64,000 nt of DNA from Stigmatella aurantiaca DW4/3-1 (GCF_000165485.1 NC_014623.1:1073501-1137500); one strand, 5' to 3'; counted from the first letter of the stretch, positions 25,055 to 33,839 are shown. The notes: generated from the sequence alone by a model not told the origin. A program made the numbers and translations.

Positions 25055-25637
25055 ACTGTTCGTCACCAGCAAGCTTTGCTTCAAGCTTGGCAACCCTCGC
25101 GCGAAGCTCCGCAAGCTCAGCGATGAGATCGACCCCTGCGGCACTGAGTGAGCCAAGGACGCTCAGATTTCCAGGGACCTCCCACGCTCCGGTCGTGGTT
25201 GCTTGTACAGGTGTCCCAGGCATGCCCAGGTCCACGAACTCAGCGTCGACGGTAAAGCTCCACCAGTGCCGGTCGCTGGAATCCGTGCCGAAGTAGCTGG
25301 GGCTGCCCTCCGACACACTGATCCTCACGTAGGGCGGCAGGGGGGCAAGGTGGAGAACGTCGAGCGCAGCGAGCGCCAAGAGCTGACCAGCTTGGAAATC
25401 TTCCCGTGCTGAGCGGATGCGCACTTGGCACGTCGTCGTCCTGAGCGTCTGGCGCCCGCGGCCAATGTAGCTTTGCGGCGGATCACCCCCGCTTTGGAAC
25501 ACGAAGGCGGCGGTGTCTGGAACGGTCGCGTCGTCGTCCTCAAGCGCGGGACCAGCAAATAGGTTGCCTCCCACGCTGAGCCCAAGCCCCGATGAGCCGA
25601 GTAGGACAACCAGGTCCGCTGCGGTATCGCGAGACAT
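25053..25637 (-). CDS. Phage head-tail / tail terminator-like protein
   Basis: A 194-residue protein with an N-terminal helix (AADLVVLLGSSGLGLSV) and a central strand region (TTTCQVRIRSAREDFQAGQLLALAALDVL), a layout common to tail terminator (minor capsid) proteins that normalise tail length. The last ~25 residues are a coiled coil (LIAELAELRARVAKLEAKLAGDE). The start at 25637 overlaps the stop of the head-tail adaptor (TGATG). Gene order connector, adaptor, this gene, gp10-like differs slightly from HK97. Confidence 0.65.
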   Translation of the reverse strand: MSRDTAADLVVLLGSSGLGLSVGGNLFAGPALEDDDATVPDTAAFVFQSGGDPPQSYIGRGRQTLRTTTCQVRIRSAREDFQAGQLLALAALDVLHLAPLPPYVRISVSEGSPSYFGTDSSDRHWWSFTVDAEFVDLGMPGTPVQATTTGAWEVPGNLSVLGSLSAAGVDLIAELAELRARVAKLEAKLAGDEQ

Positions 25638-25960
25638 CAGAACCAAACCCTTCGGTATCGCACGACTCCCGCGCCGTCGACGTGCTCGTCGATTGCGACA
25701 GGACGGCGAGCCCTGTTGAAGTCAGTCGTATCGTCCCCTGGAAACCAGACGCGATGACGCAAGGTGATCGGAGCAGCGGTGTAGACGACGAACGACGCGA
25801 CGAACTCGGCACCGCTCGCGTCGCGGATGAGCTTTCGACTGGGCTGCACACGGGCGGCAGCGGGTGTCAGCGCGCTGAGCGTTGGCTTTCCCCACGCATC
25901 ACGCCCGATGACCTCGGAGAAGTTCACGAGCTGCCGGAAGAGTGCTGTCACGGTTGACAC
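25637..25960 (-). CDS. Phage head-tail adaptor protein
   Basis: A 107-residue beta-barrel-like protein beginning at GTG 25960 (residues STVTALFRQLVNFSEVIG), with YTAAPITLRHRVWFPGD and ending VVRYRRVWF. Its size and ending agree with head closure proteins of the SPP1 gp16/HK97 gp9 group. The GTG overlaps the TAG of the connector gene by one base. The longer frame to 26305 runs antiphase through the connector gene and is rejected. Confidence 0.78.
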   Translation of the reverse strand: MSTVTALFRQLVNFSEVIGRDAWGKPTLSALTPAAARVQPSRKLIRDASGAEFVASFVVYTAAPITLRHRVWFPGDDTTDFNRARRPVAIDEHVDGAGVVRYRRVWF

Positions 25961-26616
25961 TAACTGGCCCTCCAGAGCACGTGGGGGGTCAGGAGCGCTT
26001 CTGCACGGGGGCTCGCGAGCCGTTGCCCAGTGGCGCGCTCGCGGTAGCTGACAGACCAGTCGCCGAGACTCTCGGACGAGACGTCGGCATCGCGCCCACG
26101 TCCTCGGAAGAGCGCGCAGGCTTCGAGGATGGCGGCCTCCTCCACGTCGGCGGGCAACGTGACAGGGCCCGTCAGAGGGTCGAGCGCCACCTGCCCGGGA
26201 GTTACGTAGCCGCCCGTGTACGTCACAGCGAGCGCATCGGGGCTGCCCTGGCGCAGGTCGGCGCTCATGGTGACGAGCCCGCCGACGTGTGCCGTGTCCG
26301 GCCAAAGGCCCTCGAGCCTGTAGACGAGCCCGCCGTCAGCGAGGTCACCAGCGAACGTGTAGCTCGCGGGGGCGAGTAGCCCGCCCGCTTCCATCACGCT
26401 CAGGATTGCGACGAGCGGCGGACGCTCAAGCAGCAGGAACGGTCGACCGTAGCTCGCCGGGTACTCTGTGACGGTAGCGCGCTCAAAGGCTCGGCCGCAC
26501 ATTCGCGAGATCGCGTGACTCGCCGAACTGACGCACCGCGCAACGGTCGTGTCGGCGGGCACGTTCAGGTCGGCGGCTACGATCGCCGCAAGGCAAAGGT
26601 CACTCGGAAGGGGCAC
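25960..26616 (-). CDS. Phage head-tail connector (gp6-like)
   Basis: A 218-residue protein that begins with helices (DLCLAAIVAADLNVPADTTVARCVSSAS) and contains YVTPGQVALDPLTGPVTLPADVEEAAI, a signature of HK97 gp6-type connectors (T-P-x-x-L/V, then L-P-x-D-V/I-x-x-A). It forms the ring below the portal. It lies between the decoration-like gene and the adaptor gene. Confidence 0.82.
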   Translation of the reverse strand: MPLPSDLCLAAIVAADLNVPADTTVARCVSSASHAISRMCGRAFERATVTEYPASYGRPFLLLERPPLVAILSVMEAGGLLAPASYTFAGDLADGGLVYRLEGLWPDTAHVGGLVTMSADLRQGSPDALAVTYTGGYVTPGQVALDPLTGPVTLPADVEEAAILEACALFRGRGRDADVSSESLGDWSVSYRERATGQRLASPRAEALLTPHVLWRAS

Positions 26617-26695
26617 GGAAGGGGCTCAGGAGGGCTCAAGCAGGGCGGAGCGCGCCCGCCAGGGGGTAAGGCAGGCAGAAGCGCCAACGGGGCGT

Positions 26696-27109
26696 CTAGA
26701 CGGCGGGAATCTCGTCAGGGCCGCAAAGCACGAGCGTGCTACTCGCCCCGAGTGTCGGAGAGGTACCGCCCGTGAAGCTGACCGTCTCGGTGACCCGCAG
26801 GTATCGCTTCGCGGTGGGCAGGCGCACGTTCACGCGAGCAACCCCGTTCTCGGAGATCAGCGGCTCGATCGCGGCGCCTGCCACATCGGTCCAGCCGGTG
26901 GAGCCGTCGGCGCTCTCCTGAAGCTTCGCGGCGAGCGTGAGGGAGGTCGGCCCGCCGGATGCGGAGCCCGTCTGCGCAGCGAGAACACACGAGTCGAAGC
27001 CGCGCCGGTCGACGGCGGCACTGTTCCGGGAGCCCGCGACGACAGCGGCAGGCGCGGTACCCGAGCGAATCGCGACGAGCACTCCCGCGTCGGTGGAATT
27101 GGCGTTCAC
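26696..27109 (-). CDS. Virion head protein of unknown detail (decoration/head fibre candidate)
   Basis: A 137-residue Ser/Thr/Gly-rich beta protein, with TLAAKLQESADGSTGWTDVAG and a late YLRVTETVSFTGGTSPTLG. This resembles phage structural proteins of unknown class encoded next to the capsid gene (with repeated W-x-D-V-x-G type strands). There is no RBS anomaly. It lies between capsid and connector genes, a common site for decoration proteins. Confidence 0.6.
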   Translation of the reverse strand: MNANSTDAGVLVAIRSGTAPAAVVAGSRNSAAVDRRGFDSCVLAAQTGSASGGPTSLTLAAKLQESADGSTGWTDVAGAAIEPLISENGVARVNVRLPTAKRYLRVTETVSFTGGTSPTLGASSTLVLCGPDEIPAV

Positions 27110-27181
27110 TTGAAGAGTCCTTTCGGTTGGGTGTGGGGCGGGGGCACTGTGCGAGCTGCCCCTGTGTCAGGTTGGCGGGTG

Positions 27182-28267
27182 TCAGTAGGTGATGGAGCTG
27201 AACGCCTTCGGCTGGCGCAGCTTGAAGTCACCCTTCACGATCGCCCGGATGGTCGTCTCGTCGTACTCGGCGCGCGTGTCGTGCTCGGAGAGAAGTAGAT
27301 CCTCGTCGATCCCGTAGATGAATTGACGCCAGTCGGCCGAGAAGGTGATCCGCGTCACGGGGACCCGCGTCGTCAAGACGAACGGGAAGCCACGGATGGT
27401 TCCCTTGTCGAGCATCTCCTGACGGAAGACGAAGATCCCCGAGTCCTTGAGCTGCATCAGCGCGGTCGCCCGGGTCGGGTGCAGAACCCATCCGGGGGTG
27501 CCCATGCGAATGTGCGCGGTCAGCGGCAGCTCCACCGCCTTGTCGATGTCGGCGGTGTAGGCTGCGGCGGTCGTGCCGGTGTTCGTGAACGTGTGCGAGC
27601 TGCTGATTTGCGCGAAGAGCCCCTTCGGTGACGAGCCCGTGCCGTCACCGTTGAACCCTGCGTCGTCGAGCCCATCGGCCACGGTGGCGCGGATGTCCTC
27701 GCCCACGCCCGCGTCACCGACCCCCGGTGTGCGCAGCAGGTCGTTGCTGATGTCGGTGAGAACCATCCCCTTGTGCGCCTTGAGTACGATCATCCCGTAC
27801 GTCGGCGCGCTCTTCGGAACCGTCTCCCCCTCGCCGACCCACTTGAAGGTCGTGGTACCCGTCTGCTTGCCCAGGTGCAGCTCGCCCTTGAACGGTTGGG
27901 TTCGCACACCGAGCTTGAGCAGGGCCGCGTCGGGCCGCAGGAACTCGATCACCTCGCCGCTTCGCTGGATGGGCACGAGCACGCCGGCCGAGTCGAACTT
28001 GCTGAGCTGCACCGCCTTCTGCACGTCAGCGTTGCCGAAGCGCTTCACGGCGTCGGTCAGCGCGATCGCGCCCGTGCGGCAAGTGGCCGCGACGACGCTT
28101 TTCGTGAACGCGCCGAAGTTCTCGACGCTCGTCAACACGCTCCCGTCCCGCGTCGTCGTGTCAGGACCGGCGCGGCCTGGCGCGCTCCGGTTCGCGGAAT
28201 CGACCAGCTCCCGCGCGACCTCCGGGCCGAGCGCCTTCACCATCTCTGCAATCTGCTCTCGCGTCAT
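27182..28267 (-). CDS. Major capsid protein, HK97 fold
   Basis: A 361-residue phage major capsid protein. The first ~95 residues are helical (MTREQIAEMVKALGPEVAREL...), fitting the cleaved delta/scaffold domain. The HK97 core follows with SAGVLVPIQRSGEVIEFLRP, FKWVGEGETVPKSAPTYG, then GWVLHPTRATALMQLKD and FPFVLTTRVP, each a recognisable segment. The start at 28267 (MTREQ) follows the protease stop by four bases. The longer frame upstream overlaps the protease gene antiphase. Confidence 0.93.
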   Translation of the reverse strand: MTREQIAEMVKALGPEVARELVDSANRSAPGRAGPDTTTRDGSVLTSVENFGAFTKSVVAATCRTGAIALTDAVKRFGNADVQKAVQLSKFDSAGVLVPIQRSGEVIEFLRPDAALLKLGVRTQPFKGELHLGKQTGTTTFKWVGEGETVPKSAPTYGMIVLKAHKGMVLTDISNDLLRTPGVGDAGVGEDIRATVADGLDDAGFNGDGTGSSPKGLFAQISSSHTFTNTGTTAAAYTADIDKAVELPLTAHIRMGTPGWVLHPTRATALMQLKDSGIFVFRQEMLDKGTIRGFPFVLTTRVPVTRITFSADWRQFIYGIDEDLLLSEHDTRAEYDETTIRAIVKGDFKLRQPKAFSSITY

Positions 28268-28271
28268 TTTC

Positions 28272-29093
28272 TCAGACTCCCTTGATGTGCTTCGTGAATG
28301 CCTCGACGAAGCCCTTCGCGGCCTCGCGAGCGTTGAACCCCTTCGCCTTCCCGTCTTCCTCGTCATCCGCCTTCGGCGCATCAGCGGATGTCGGCTCGCC
28401 CGTGTTGGGCTTGCTCTCGTCTGCGGGCGCATCACCGTTGCCGGTGGCTGGCTCTTTGGTCGGCTCGTCGCCCGCATCAGGTTTGTCGTCCTCCTTGCTG
28501 GACGCTTTCTCTTCGGCGCTGTCGCCGAGCAGCTCCGCGACCCGCGTTGCGATGCGCTCGACCAGTTCGTCGTCTTCGAGCGCCTTCGAGCGCACGGCCC
28601 GCGCGTTGCCCGGAATCGTCACGATCGAGACCTCCAGCAATTCCTGAGCGTCACAGTCGAAGCCGCCCCGCTCGTTCTCCCGGTACTGGCCGGGGAGCAT
28701 GAGGTAGCGGACTGAGACGGCGTTCAGGATGCCCTTCGCGACTTTGCGCTCGACCCGCTTCGCGAAGTCATCGTCATCGTCGAACTCGATGTCGATCATC
28801 AGCGCGTCGTTCTCGGTATAGACGCGCCCCTTGCCGATAGGCAGCGCGGGCGCCGCTCCCGTCCACGCGGCGTGCGCACCGTCGTCATGGTTGAAGAGGA
28901 CGACGCCGTTCGCGTTGTAGGCATCGACGCGCCAACCGTTGACGCTTAGCCGGTCGGAGTAACGGTCGAAGTCACCGTCGCTGGCCGTGAACGTGTAGAC
29001 ACGTCGGCTGCTGCCAGCTTCGACGGTGGTCAGTGCTGCCGCATCCTTCCGCACGGCGGCGAGCTGCAAAGAGCGTGTGATCGGCTTTCCCAT
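28272..29093 (-). CDS. Prohead protease with long acidic tail
   Basis: A 273-residue caudoviral prohead serine protease. The catalytic His is in VVLFNHDD, the Ser in ILNAVSVRYL, and LLEVSIVTIPGNARAV is the family end motif, all within residues 25-170. Residues ~190-255 are a low-complexity Asp/Glu/Ala/Pro/Lys stretch that might act as internal scaffold. The protease matures the HK97-type capsid. The ATG at 29093 lies only 9 bases after element P3, leaving no conventional ribosome site. Confidence 0.92.
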   Translation of the reverse strand: MGKPITRSLQLAAVRKDAAALTTVEAGSSRRVYTFTASDGDFDRYSDRLSVNGWRVDAYNANGVVLFNHDDGAHAAWTGAAPALPIGKGRVYTENDALMIDIEFDDDDDFAKRVERKVAKGILNAVSVRYLMLPGQYRENERGGFDCDAQELLEVSIVTIPGNARAVRSKALEDDELVERIATRVAELLGDSAEEKASSKEDDKPDAGDEPTKEPATGNGDAPADESKPNTGEPTSADAPKADDEEDGKAKGFNAREAAKGFVEAFTKHIKGV

Positions 29094-29102
29094 TCATAAG
29101 AG

Positions 29103-29131
29103 TAAATGCGTGCGGTTTTTGCCGGTGGTTC
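29103..29131 (-). promoter_or_regulatory. Phage bipartite element P3 (head operon)
   Basis: On the minus strand: GAACCAC, 10 bp, CGCACGCATTTA, followed after 9 bases by the protease ATG. Its upstream half overlaps the stop codon of the portal gene, so it is an internal promoter that restarts transcription of the head genes. Confidence 0.8.
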
Positions 29132-30473
29132 AGTCATTTTTTGCGGCCTCGGTATTTGCTTCCGCTGAGCTGCCCGCGGCTGGAGTGGGAGTCTCTTGGG
29201 GCTCGCTTGGCTTCTGTCCAGGCAGAAGCTCGGCAAAGCCCTGGCGCTCGGGGTGAGGCTTGAAGCCGGCTTCGGTGCGCCATTCGTCGAAGGTGAACGC
29301 ACTCGGGAGCGTCCCCATCACGCGCAGGCGGTGCTCGCGGTCGGCGGGAACGGGCGAGTCGTAGGAAAGGATCACGTCGTCTTGGAAGCGCGGCGCCAAG
29401 TGCTTCTGCATGGCCGCTAGGAACACTTCGGCGCGCGGCTTGGTGGCCTGCTCGGCAAGGTGTTCCCGTGCGGCGTAGCTCGTCGCTTTGTTGCTGCTCG
29501 TCACGTCACCCACGATCTCGGGCGGCACGCGATAGACCATCCGCACGAAGTCCATCAGGAACCGGCGCAGGTCGACGAGCTGCATATCCTTGAACGGCGT
29601 ATCCAGGCGCGCGAACGTGGTCCGGCCGCTGGTGATCATGACGCGCCCAGCGTTGGCGGGCCCTCCGTACTCGCGAGCTAGTGATTCCTTGAACGCCTTC
29701 GCTGGCCCCGCTTGGCTCTCGCTGAACCCTTCGATCGCGATGACGGCGCCAGGCAGCATGTTGTTGTAAAAGGCATTCTTCGTGTAGCGCGCCGCGTGCT
29801 CGTCCGTGTCGACCTCATCACCGAGCGCATAGGCGATGCCGATCCCGCGTCCGAGCGGGTCCGCCGGGTTCAGGCGCTTCACGTAGATCACGCTCGGTGC
29901 TGGGAGCGTGAACAGGCGACCGCCCGCCGTGATCGTGAAAGTGCGCTCGGGCTTCGGCTTGCTCAGGTCGGGAAGCGCGAGCACGCAGTCGGGCGGAACT
30001 GGCCACAGGCCCACCGGCACCCCGGCGACTTCCTCGACGACCGCGAAGAACTCGCCCGTCAGGTCGTAGTGCGTGCAGAAGAGTTTCGCGAAGTCGCGGC
30101 CCGTCATGTAGTCGTTCGGATCCGCCAGAAGCCGCAGCAGCGGGTGGTCGGTCAGCTCGACCGCACCCGCCACGTTGACGAGCGCCTTCAAGCGCTCGCG
30201 GCGCACGTCCCCACCGGCCCGGCGAAGAGAGACGTCGACGAGCGACTTCTGCGTCACGGGGTCGCGTCGCTGGAAGGCGCGCCACGTCACATCCGCGAAG
30301 GCATCCCCAACGGTGTCCACGATCGCCCCCAGCCAGGGCATCTCAGCGTAGGAGGCCAGCAGCGCGGGCACCTCCCGCCGTGGTGGGGCCGACGTCCAAC
30401 GGCTGAGTTCCAGGCCGGTCCCCTTGCGCTTGCTGCCGCTCAGCACGGCGCGCACCTTGTCGAGCATTCCCAT
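29130..30473 (-). CDS. Phage portal protein, HK97 family
   Basis: A 447-residue portal protein. Typical segments are WLGAIVDTVGDAFADVTWRAF near the N-terminus, HPLLRLLADPNDYMTGRDFAKLF, the wing region with RLNPADPLGRGIGIAYALGD, and the C-terminal GDVTSSNKATSYAAREHLAEQ. The portal is the DNA gate of the capsid. It follows the large terminase gene by ten bases. Confidence 0.93.
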   Translation of the reverse strand: MGMLDKVRAVLSGSKRKGTGLELSRWTSAPPRREVPALLASYAEMPWLGAIVDTVGDAFADVTWRAFQRRDPVTQKSLVDVSLRRAGGDVRRERLKALVNVAGAVELTDHPLLRLLADPNDYMTGRDFAKLFCTHYDLTGEFFAVVEEVAGVPVGLWPVPPDCVLALPDLSKPKPERTFTITAGGRLFTLPAPSVIYVKRLNPADPLGRGIGIAYALGDEVDTDEHAARYTKNAFYNNMLPGAVIAIEGFSESQAGPAKAFKESLAREYGGPANAGRVMITSGRTTFARLDTPFKDMQLVDLRRFLMDFVRMVYRVPPEIVGDVTSSNKATSYAAREHLAEQATKPRAEVFLAAMQKHLAPRFQDDVILSYDSPVPADREHRLRVMGTLPSAFTFDEWRTEAGFKPHPERQGFAELLPGQKPSEPQETPTPAAGSSAEANTEAAKND

Positions 30474-30482
30474 TGCGTAGCC

Positions 30483-31901
30483 TCACACCGCGAAGAACTG
30501 TTCAGCGAAAACCAAGTCGTGGACGCCCCAGCAAAAGGCGTCGGCGCGGTCGTCTCGGCGCCCGTTGACGCCCGTGAACTTGCTGAGCTGCTGCTCTAGC
30601 TTCTGGAAGGTGCCAACGAACTCGATGCGCCCGGCTTCGGCCAGGGCGGACACCGGCTCAGCGCGCTTGCTCTTTGCGCTCGTCGCCCTGACTGGCTTCA
30701 CGTTGACGCTCACGCCCATCTCAGCAGCGACCGTGCTGATCAGTGTCTCGACCATCTCCCCGCCTGTGTTGACCTCGACGACAAGGGCGTCACAGCCCCA
30801 TTCGAGGTAGGCGCGGATCGCGGTCGTTGCCCACTCACGCGGGCTCGCACGACGCGACAGGTCCGCGAGCACGGACACGCGCTTCAGCGAGATCCCATCG
30901 GCCCCGTAGAGCACGCTCGACTTGCACCCCTGGACAATGATCCCCGTCTCGTCGGAGCCGGTTTCACTCGTGGGGCTCGGATCGACGCTGACGATTCGCC
31001 GGTCGAGCTGCTGCGCATACTCATGAGGTTCCGCGTGGACACGCCCCCACCGAGCCGAGCCGAAGATCGCACCCGGGACGTCGAAGAGCAGGCGCCCGAG
31101 AACCTCTTGCTGACCCCATCGGGTGTTGGCAAGCGCTCGCATGTTGGCGATCGCCGACGGGGCAAGGTTCGCCGCGTTGCTCAGTGATGAGCCCGTGCGA
31201 AGCACAACACCCGGCTTGAGCTGCTGGGTTTCGGCATTCGTGAAGAGCAGGTCTTCTATCTTCTTGAGCGGTCGCGGCGTGCCAGTGAGTAGGAGCTGCG
31301 GTGGGTGCTCGCGCGTGCCGATGCGCAAGACCAGCGGGAGCTGATCGACGGCTGCCATGTCATGTTTCCAGCTCGCGGGCTCGTCACCCCAGCCCCAGCC
31401 AGCGTTAGGGCCGCGCAGCCGGTCGGGCTTATCCGCCGAGTAGCAGATCGCATAGACGCCGTTCGGCCACGTGACGCGCCGCTTAGAGGGCTCATAGCGC
31501 GGCGTGAAGCCGGGCGGAGACAGGGCCAGGATCCCGGAGGCCCCTCGGATCATCGTGTCGCGCACGTCGGCTGCGGTCGGGCCGATGAGCGCGCCGACGC
31601 TCTTCGCCTGCCACGCCTTTTTGATGACCCACCGGGCACCGCACCACGTCTTCCCGAAGCCGCGCCCGGCCATGACGAAGCACGTCGAGAACTTGTCGGG
31701 CGGCACCTGTTCGCGCCGGGCCCAGAAGTCCAGGTCGAAGACGAGCAGCTCGACCTCTTTGTCCTCGAGCCCGCCGAAGAGCTTCGCGAGCTGCGCGCGG
31801 GAGCCTGCCGCGCTGACCATCCGCGACGCGGGTGACTCGTAAGGCGCGAGCCCTTCGGCAAACTTTGCCCACTGGGACCCGCGTGTCAGGCCGCTACGCA
31901 T
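30483..31901 (-). CDS. Terminase large subunit
   Basis: A 472-residue DNA packaging motor. The ATPase half has Walker A (VMAGRGFGKTW) and Walker B-like GWGWGDEP; the nuclease half starts with RIVSVDPSPTSETGSDETGI and ends with the acidic RRDDRADAFCWG. The start at 31901 overlaps the small terminase by eight bases; 36 codons further upstream are antiphase with that gene. Confidence 0.95.
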   Translation of the reverse strand: MRSGLTRGSQWAKFAEGLAPYESPASRMVSAAGSRAQLAKLFGGLEDKEVELLVFDLDFWARREQVPPDKFSTCFVMAGRGFGKTWCGARWVIKKAWQAKSVGALIGPTAADVRDTMIRGASGILALSPPGFTPRYEPSKRRVTWPNGVYAICYSADKPDRLRGPNAGWGWGDEPASWKHDMAAVDQLPLVLRIGTREHPPQLLLTGTPRPLKKIEDLLFTNAETQQLKPGVVLRTGSSLSNAANLAPSAIANMRALANTRWGQQEVLGRLLFDVPGAIFGSARWGRVHAEPHEYAQQLDRRIVSVDPSPTSETGSDETGIIVQGCKSSVLYGADGISLKRVSVLADLSRRASPREWATTAIRAYLEWGCDALVVEVNTGGEMVETLISTVAAEMGVSVNVKPVRATSAKSKRAEPVSALAEAGRIEFVGTFQKLEQQLSKFTGVNGRRDDRADAFCWGVHDLVFAEQFFAV

Positions 31902-32370
31902 GGGTGTCCCCCTTGTCGTTGGCCTGCTCGGACGTGGCTCCGAGTTCTGCGGCTGGCGCGGGCGGCTCGTCTGGCAAGAACTTGCCCAGGCGGTCGAGCA
32001 GCAACTCACGCAACGCAGCGGTATCGGCCGCTTGGTCCTCGGGGCTCTTCGCCTCGACGTTGTCCCGTCGGCCGTACAGCTCCGGGAAGCGTCGGCTCAG
32101 CAACCACTGAACGTGCTTCGGGTTCGAGGTAGACGCGGCCTGCAGGGTTTCGGTGGCGCCCTGCATGAACTCCGCTTCGGCGCGGTTCACGGCAACGTAG
32201 AACTCGCGAAACAGCCCGCGAGCCTCACTTGCCCCCCGGTGATACCAGCGCGAGATGGTCTGTTCGTCGACCCCCACAAGACCGGCCGCAGCTCGGCGGA
32301 ATAGACCGGACCTCAAATGGTCGCAAATCTGCTTCTGAATCTCAGGATTGAGTTTGGTTGGACGGGCCAC
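31894..32370 (-). CDS. Terminase small subunit
   Basis: A 158-residue DNA-binding protein: ARPTKLNPEIQKQICDHLRS and RAAAGLVGVDEQTISRWYHRG form a helix-turn-helix of the small terminase type, followed by a helical oligomerisation region and an acidic tail. It recognises the packaging site. The start codon GTG (32370) lies six bases after element P4, so the message may be leaderless. Confidence 0.87.
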   Translation of the reverse strand: MARPTKLNPEIQKQICDHLRSGLFRRAAAGLVGVDEQTISRWYHRGASEARGLFREFYVAVNRAEAEFMQGATETLQAASTSNPKHVQWLLSRRFPELYGRRDNVEAKSPEDQAADTAALRELLLDRLGKFLPDEPPAPAAELGATSEQANDKGDTHA

Positions 32371-32376
32371 ACACCG

Positions 32377-32405
32377 TAAATGAGTGCGGTTTCGCGGAGT
32401 TTTTC
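32377..32405 (-). promoter_or_regulatory. Phage bipartite element P4 (terminase-portal operon)
   Basis: On the minus strand: GAAAAAC (two mismatches to GAACCAC), 10 bp, CGCACTCATTTA. The GTG start is six bases downstream. It is the weakest upstream half of the ten copies. Confidence 0.65.
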
Positions 32406-32444
32406 GGGGGTACCGTCAACAAAACTCAGCAGCGCGCGTTTTTT

Positions 32445-32460
32445 CTCAGAATTTTCTGAG
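32445..32460. promoter_or_regulatory. 16-bp palindrome CTCAGAAttTTCTGAG
   Basis: A perfect 7-bp-arm palindrome upstream of P4, in the non-coding stretch between the zinc-finger gene and the terminase genes. It could be an operator; no second copy was noticed. Confidence 0.35.
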
Positions 32461-32568
32461 CGTGTGCGCACTCCGGGCAAGGTTTGATTTCGCCTGCGAC
32501 AGAAAACCGGAGCCGGGGGGGCACCCTGTTCCCAATGCACACATTGCTACACCCTGGAGTCATGACCT

Positions 32569-32874
32569 TCACTGTGTGTGCATGCGATTGGTACACGTGC
32601 CGACGTCTACACACCGAGCCTGCCAGCGGCGCTCCCAGCTCCCCAGGGGTGACAGGCTCTCAGCTACAAACAGCTCACCGTGACCGCGCTGGAGCCTCAC
32701 GCCGCACAGTTCACAGGGCATCGCGAACAGGTTCCGCCGACGGCACACCTCGCTTTCGGCGCAGGCCATATGACGCGGCCCGACTGCGCGCTCGTAGGTG
32801 ATGACCTCGCCACGTTCGACCGGCATGGAGCACACCGCACACGGCCCGCGCCGCTTCGCGACGATCGTTGGCAT
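32569..32874 (-). CDS. Small cysteine-rich, probably zinc-binding phage protein
   Basis: A 101-residue protein starting MPTIVAKRRGPCAVCSMPVE, with C-x2-C, then GPRHMACAESEVC and MPCELCGVRL, i.e. two probable zinc knuckles. It is encoded directly after the sigma-like gene (its ATG lies just past that stop), so the two are co-expressed from P5. It may be a transcription partner such as an anti-sigma or co-factor, but the Hx3Cx2C motif of ZAS anti-sigmas is absent. The N-terminal 52 codons of the longer frame are antiphase with the sigma gene. Confidence 0.65.
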   Translation of the reverse strand: MPTIVAKRRGPCAVCSMPVERGEVITYERAVGPRHMACAESEVCRRRNLFAMPCELCGVRLQRGHGELFVAESLSPLGSWERRWQARCVDVGTCTNRMHTQ

Positions 32875-32875
32875 G

Positions 32876-33682
32876 TCAGCCCTCCTGTGTGGTGAGCAGC
32901 TCGCGCAGCTCGGCGAGGGACAGCACGAGCATCCGGTCGACCCTGCTTTTGGGTACCCCCCAGGCTTCCGCCACCGAGCGCACCGACTGCGCCGACTGGT
33001 TGATGCCATAGACCCGGGAGACCAGCTCACGCTTTACTGGAGCCAACCGGCGCACGGCATTGAAGACATGGACGCGGCGTTCTTCCGCCAGCAGGGCTTG
33101 CTCGGGGCTCTCGGCTTCTGCCTCCCGGCTCGTGAAGGCGCGAAAGGCTGCCTCGAACTCAACGGCCCCGCGCGACTGTCCTGATGGCTCGTCACTGGCG
33201 GGCGCAAGTGCATCGGTACTCTCGACTCGAATCGTGTCGCTTTCCCCATGCGCTGAGTGCGAAGTGCGTCCCTTGTGAGCCCAATCGCTCAGATGCACAT
33301 CGCTCGCATGCATTCGCGCGAATTGCTCGCAGGCCGTCCGGGCGCGGAAGTAGGCCACCTCCCCGAACGACTGCCCGCCCCTCGTGGGGTCGTACTTGCA
33401 GATCGTGCGGAGGACGGCGATCGACGCGACCTGTTCGAGGTCTTTGGACAACGGCGAGTCTGCGAACGGCTTGCTACAATTCACGACGCTTTTGATGATT
33501 GGACACACGGACGCAAGCAATTCTGCTGAGAGGGCCCTCTCGGCAACCGTGTCTCCTGTTTCCCGTGCGAACATGATTCGCGCGACAAGTGCAGCTTGTT
33601 GTTCCGACCGGGTAGTCTTCGACTCTCGTACATCGCTCACCGCTTCTTCGGCCCCGGTGTGTGTGGGGGCTTGAGACATCAT
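32876..33682 (-). CDS. Phage-encoded sigma-70-like factor
   Basis: A 268-residue protein with two parts of a sigma-70 factor. Residues ~50-125 resemble region 2: KDLEQVASIAVLRTICKYDP followed by TRGGQSFGEVAYFRARTACE parallels the D-L-x-Q-x-x-x-x-G-L-x-x-A-x-x-K-F/Y-D-x-x-R-G core. Residues ~203-263 resemble region 4: a helix (RRVHVFNAVRRLAPVKRELV) and an HTH (SVRSVAEAWGVPKSRVDRML). A polar linker separates them. The start at 33682 has TGGAG upstream; an alternative ATG at 33724 lacks a ribosome site. The gene is preceded by the phage element P5, so it may activate itself. Confidence 0.78.
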   Translation of the reverse strand: MMSQAPTHTGAEEAVSDVRESKTTRSEQQAALVARIMFARETGDTVAERALSAELLASVCPIIKSVVNCSKPFADSPLSKDLEQVASIAVLRTICKYDPTRGGQSFGEVAYFRARTACEQFARMHASDVHLSDWAHKGRTSHSAHGESDTIRVESTDALAPASDEPSGQSRGAVEFEAAFRAFTSREAEAESPEQALLAEERRVHVFNAVRRLAPVKRELVSRVYGINQSAQSVRSVAEAWGVPKSRVDRMLVLSLAELRELLTTQEG

Positions 33683-33810
33683 CGGACTGTCACTCCAGCA
33701 AGCACGGCCAACCCTGGCCACCATGGTTCACGTTCAGGCGCACGGAGCCCGATACCGTCCACGACGGTCCCGTACCACCTCCGCGCCGAGCGACTTGTTC
33801 GCTCAGCATG

Positions 33811-33839
33811 TAAATGCGTGCGACTTCTTAATTTGGCCC
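33811..33839 (-). promoter_or_regulatory. Phage bipartite element P5 (sigma operon)
   Basis: On the minus strand: GGGCCAA, 10 bp, CGCACGCATTTA. The downstream leader is ~130 bases to the sigma start; it contains a 39-codon open frame (ATG 33809) ending just before that start. Confidence 0.75.

Noticed and set aside
32569-32874. Zinc-type anti-sigma factor (ZAS) for the phage sigma
   Set aside because: Attractive by position, but the H-x3-C-x2-C motif is not present (the histidine segment is HMAC), so only a zinc-binding protein is called.
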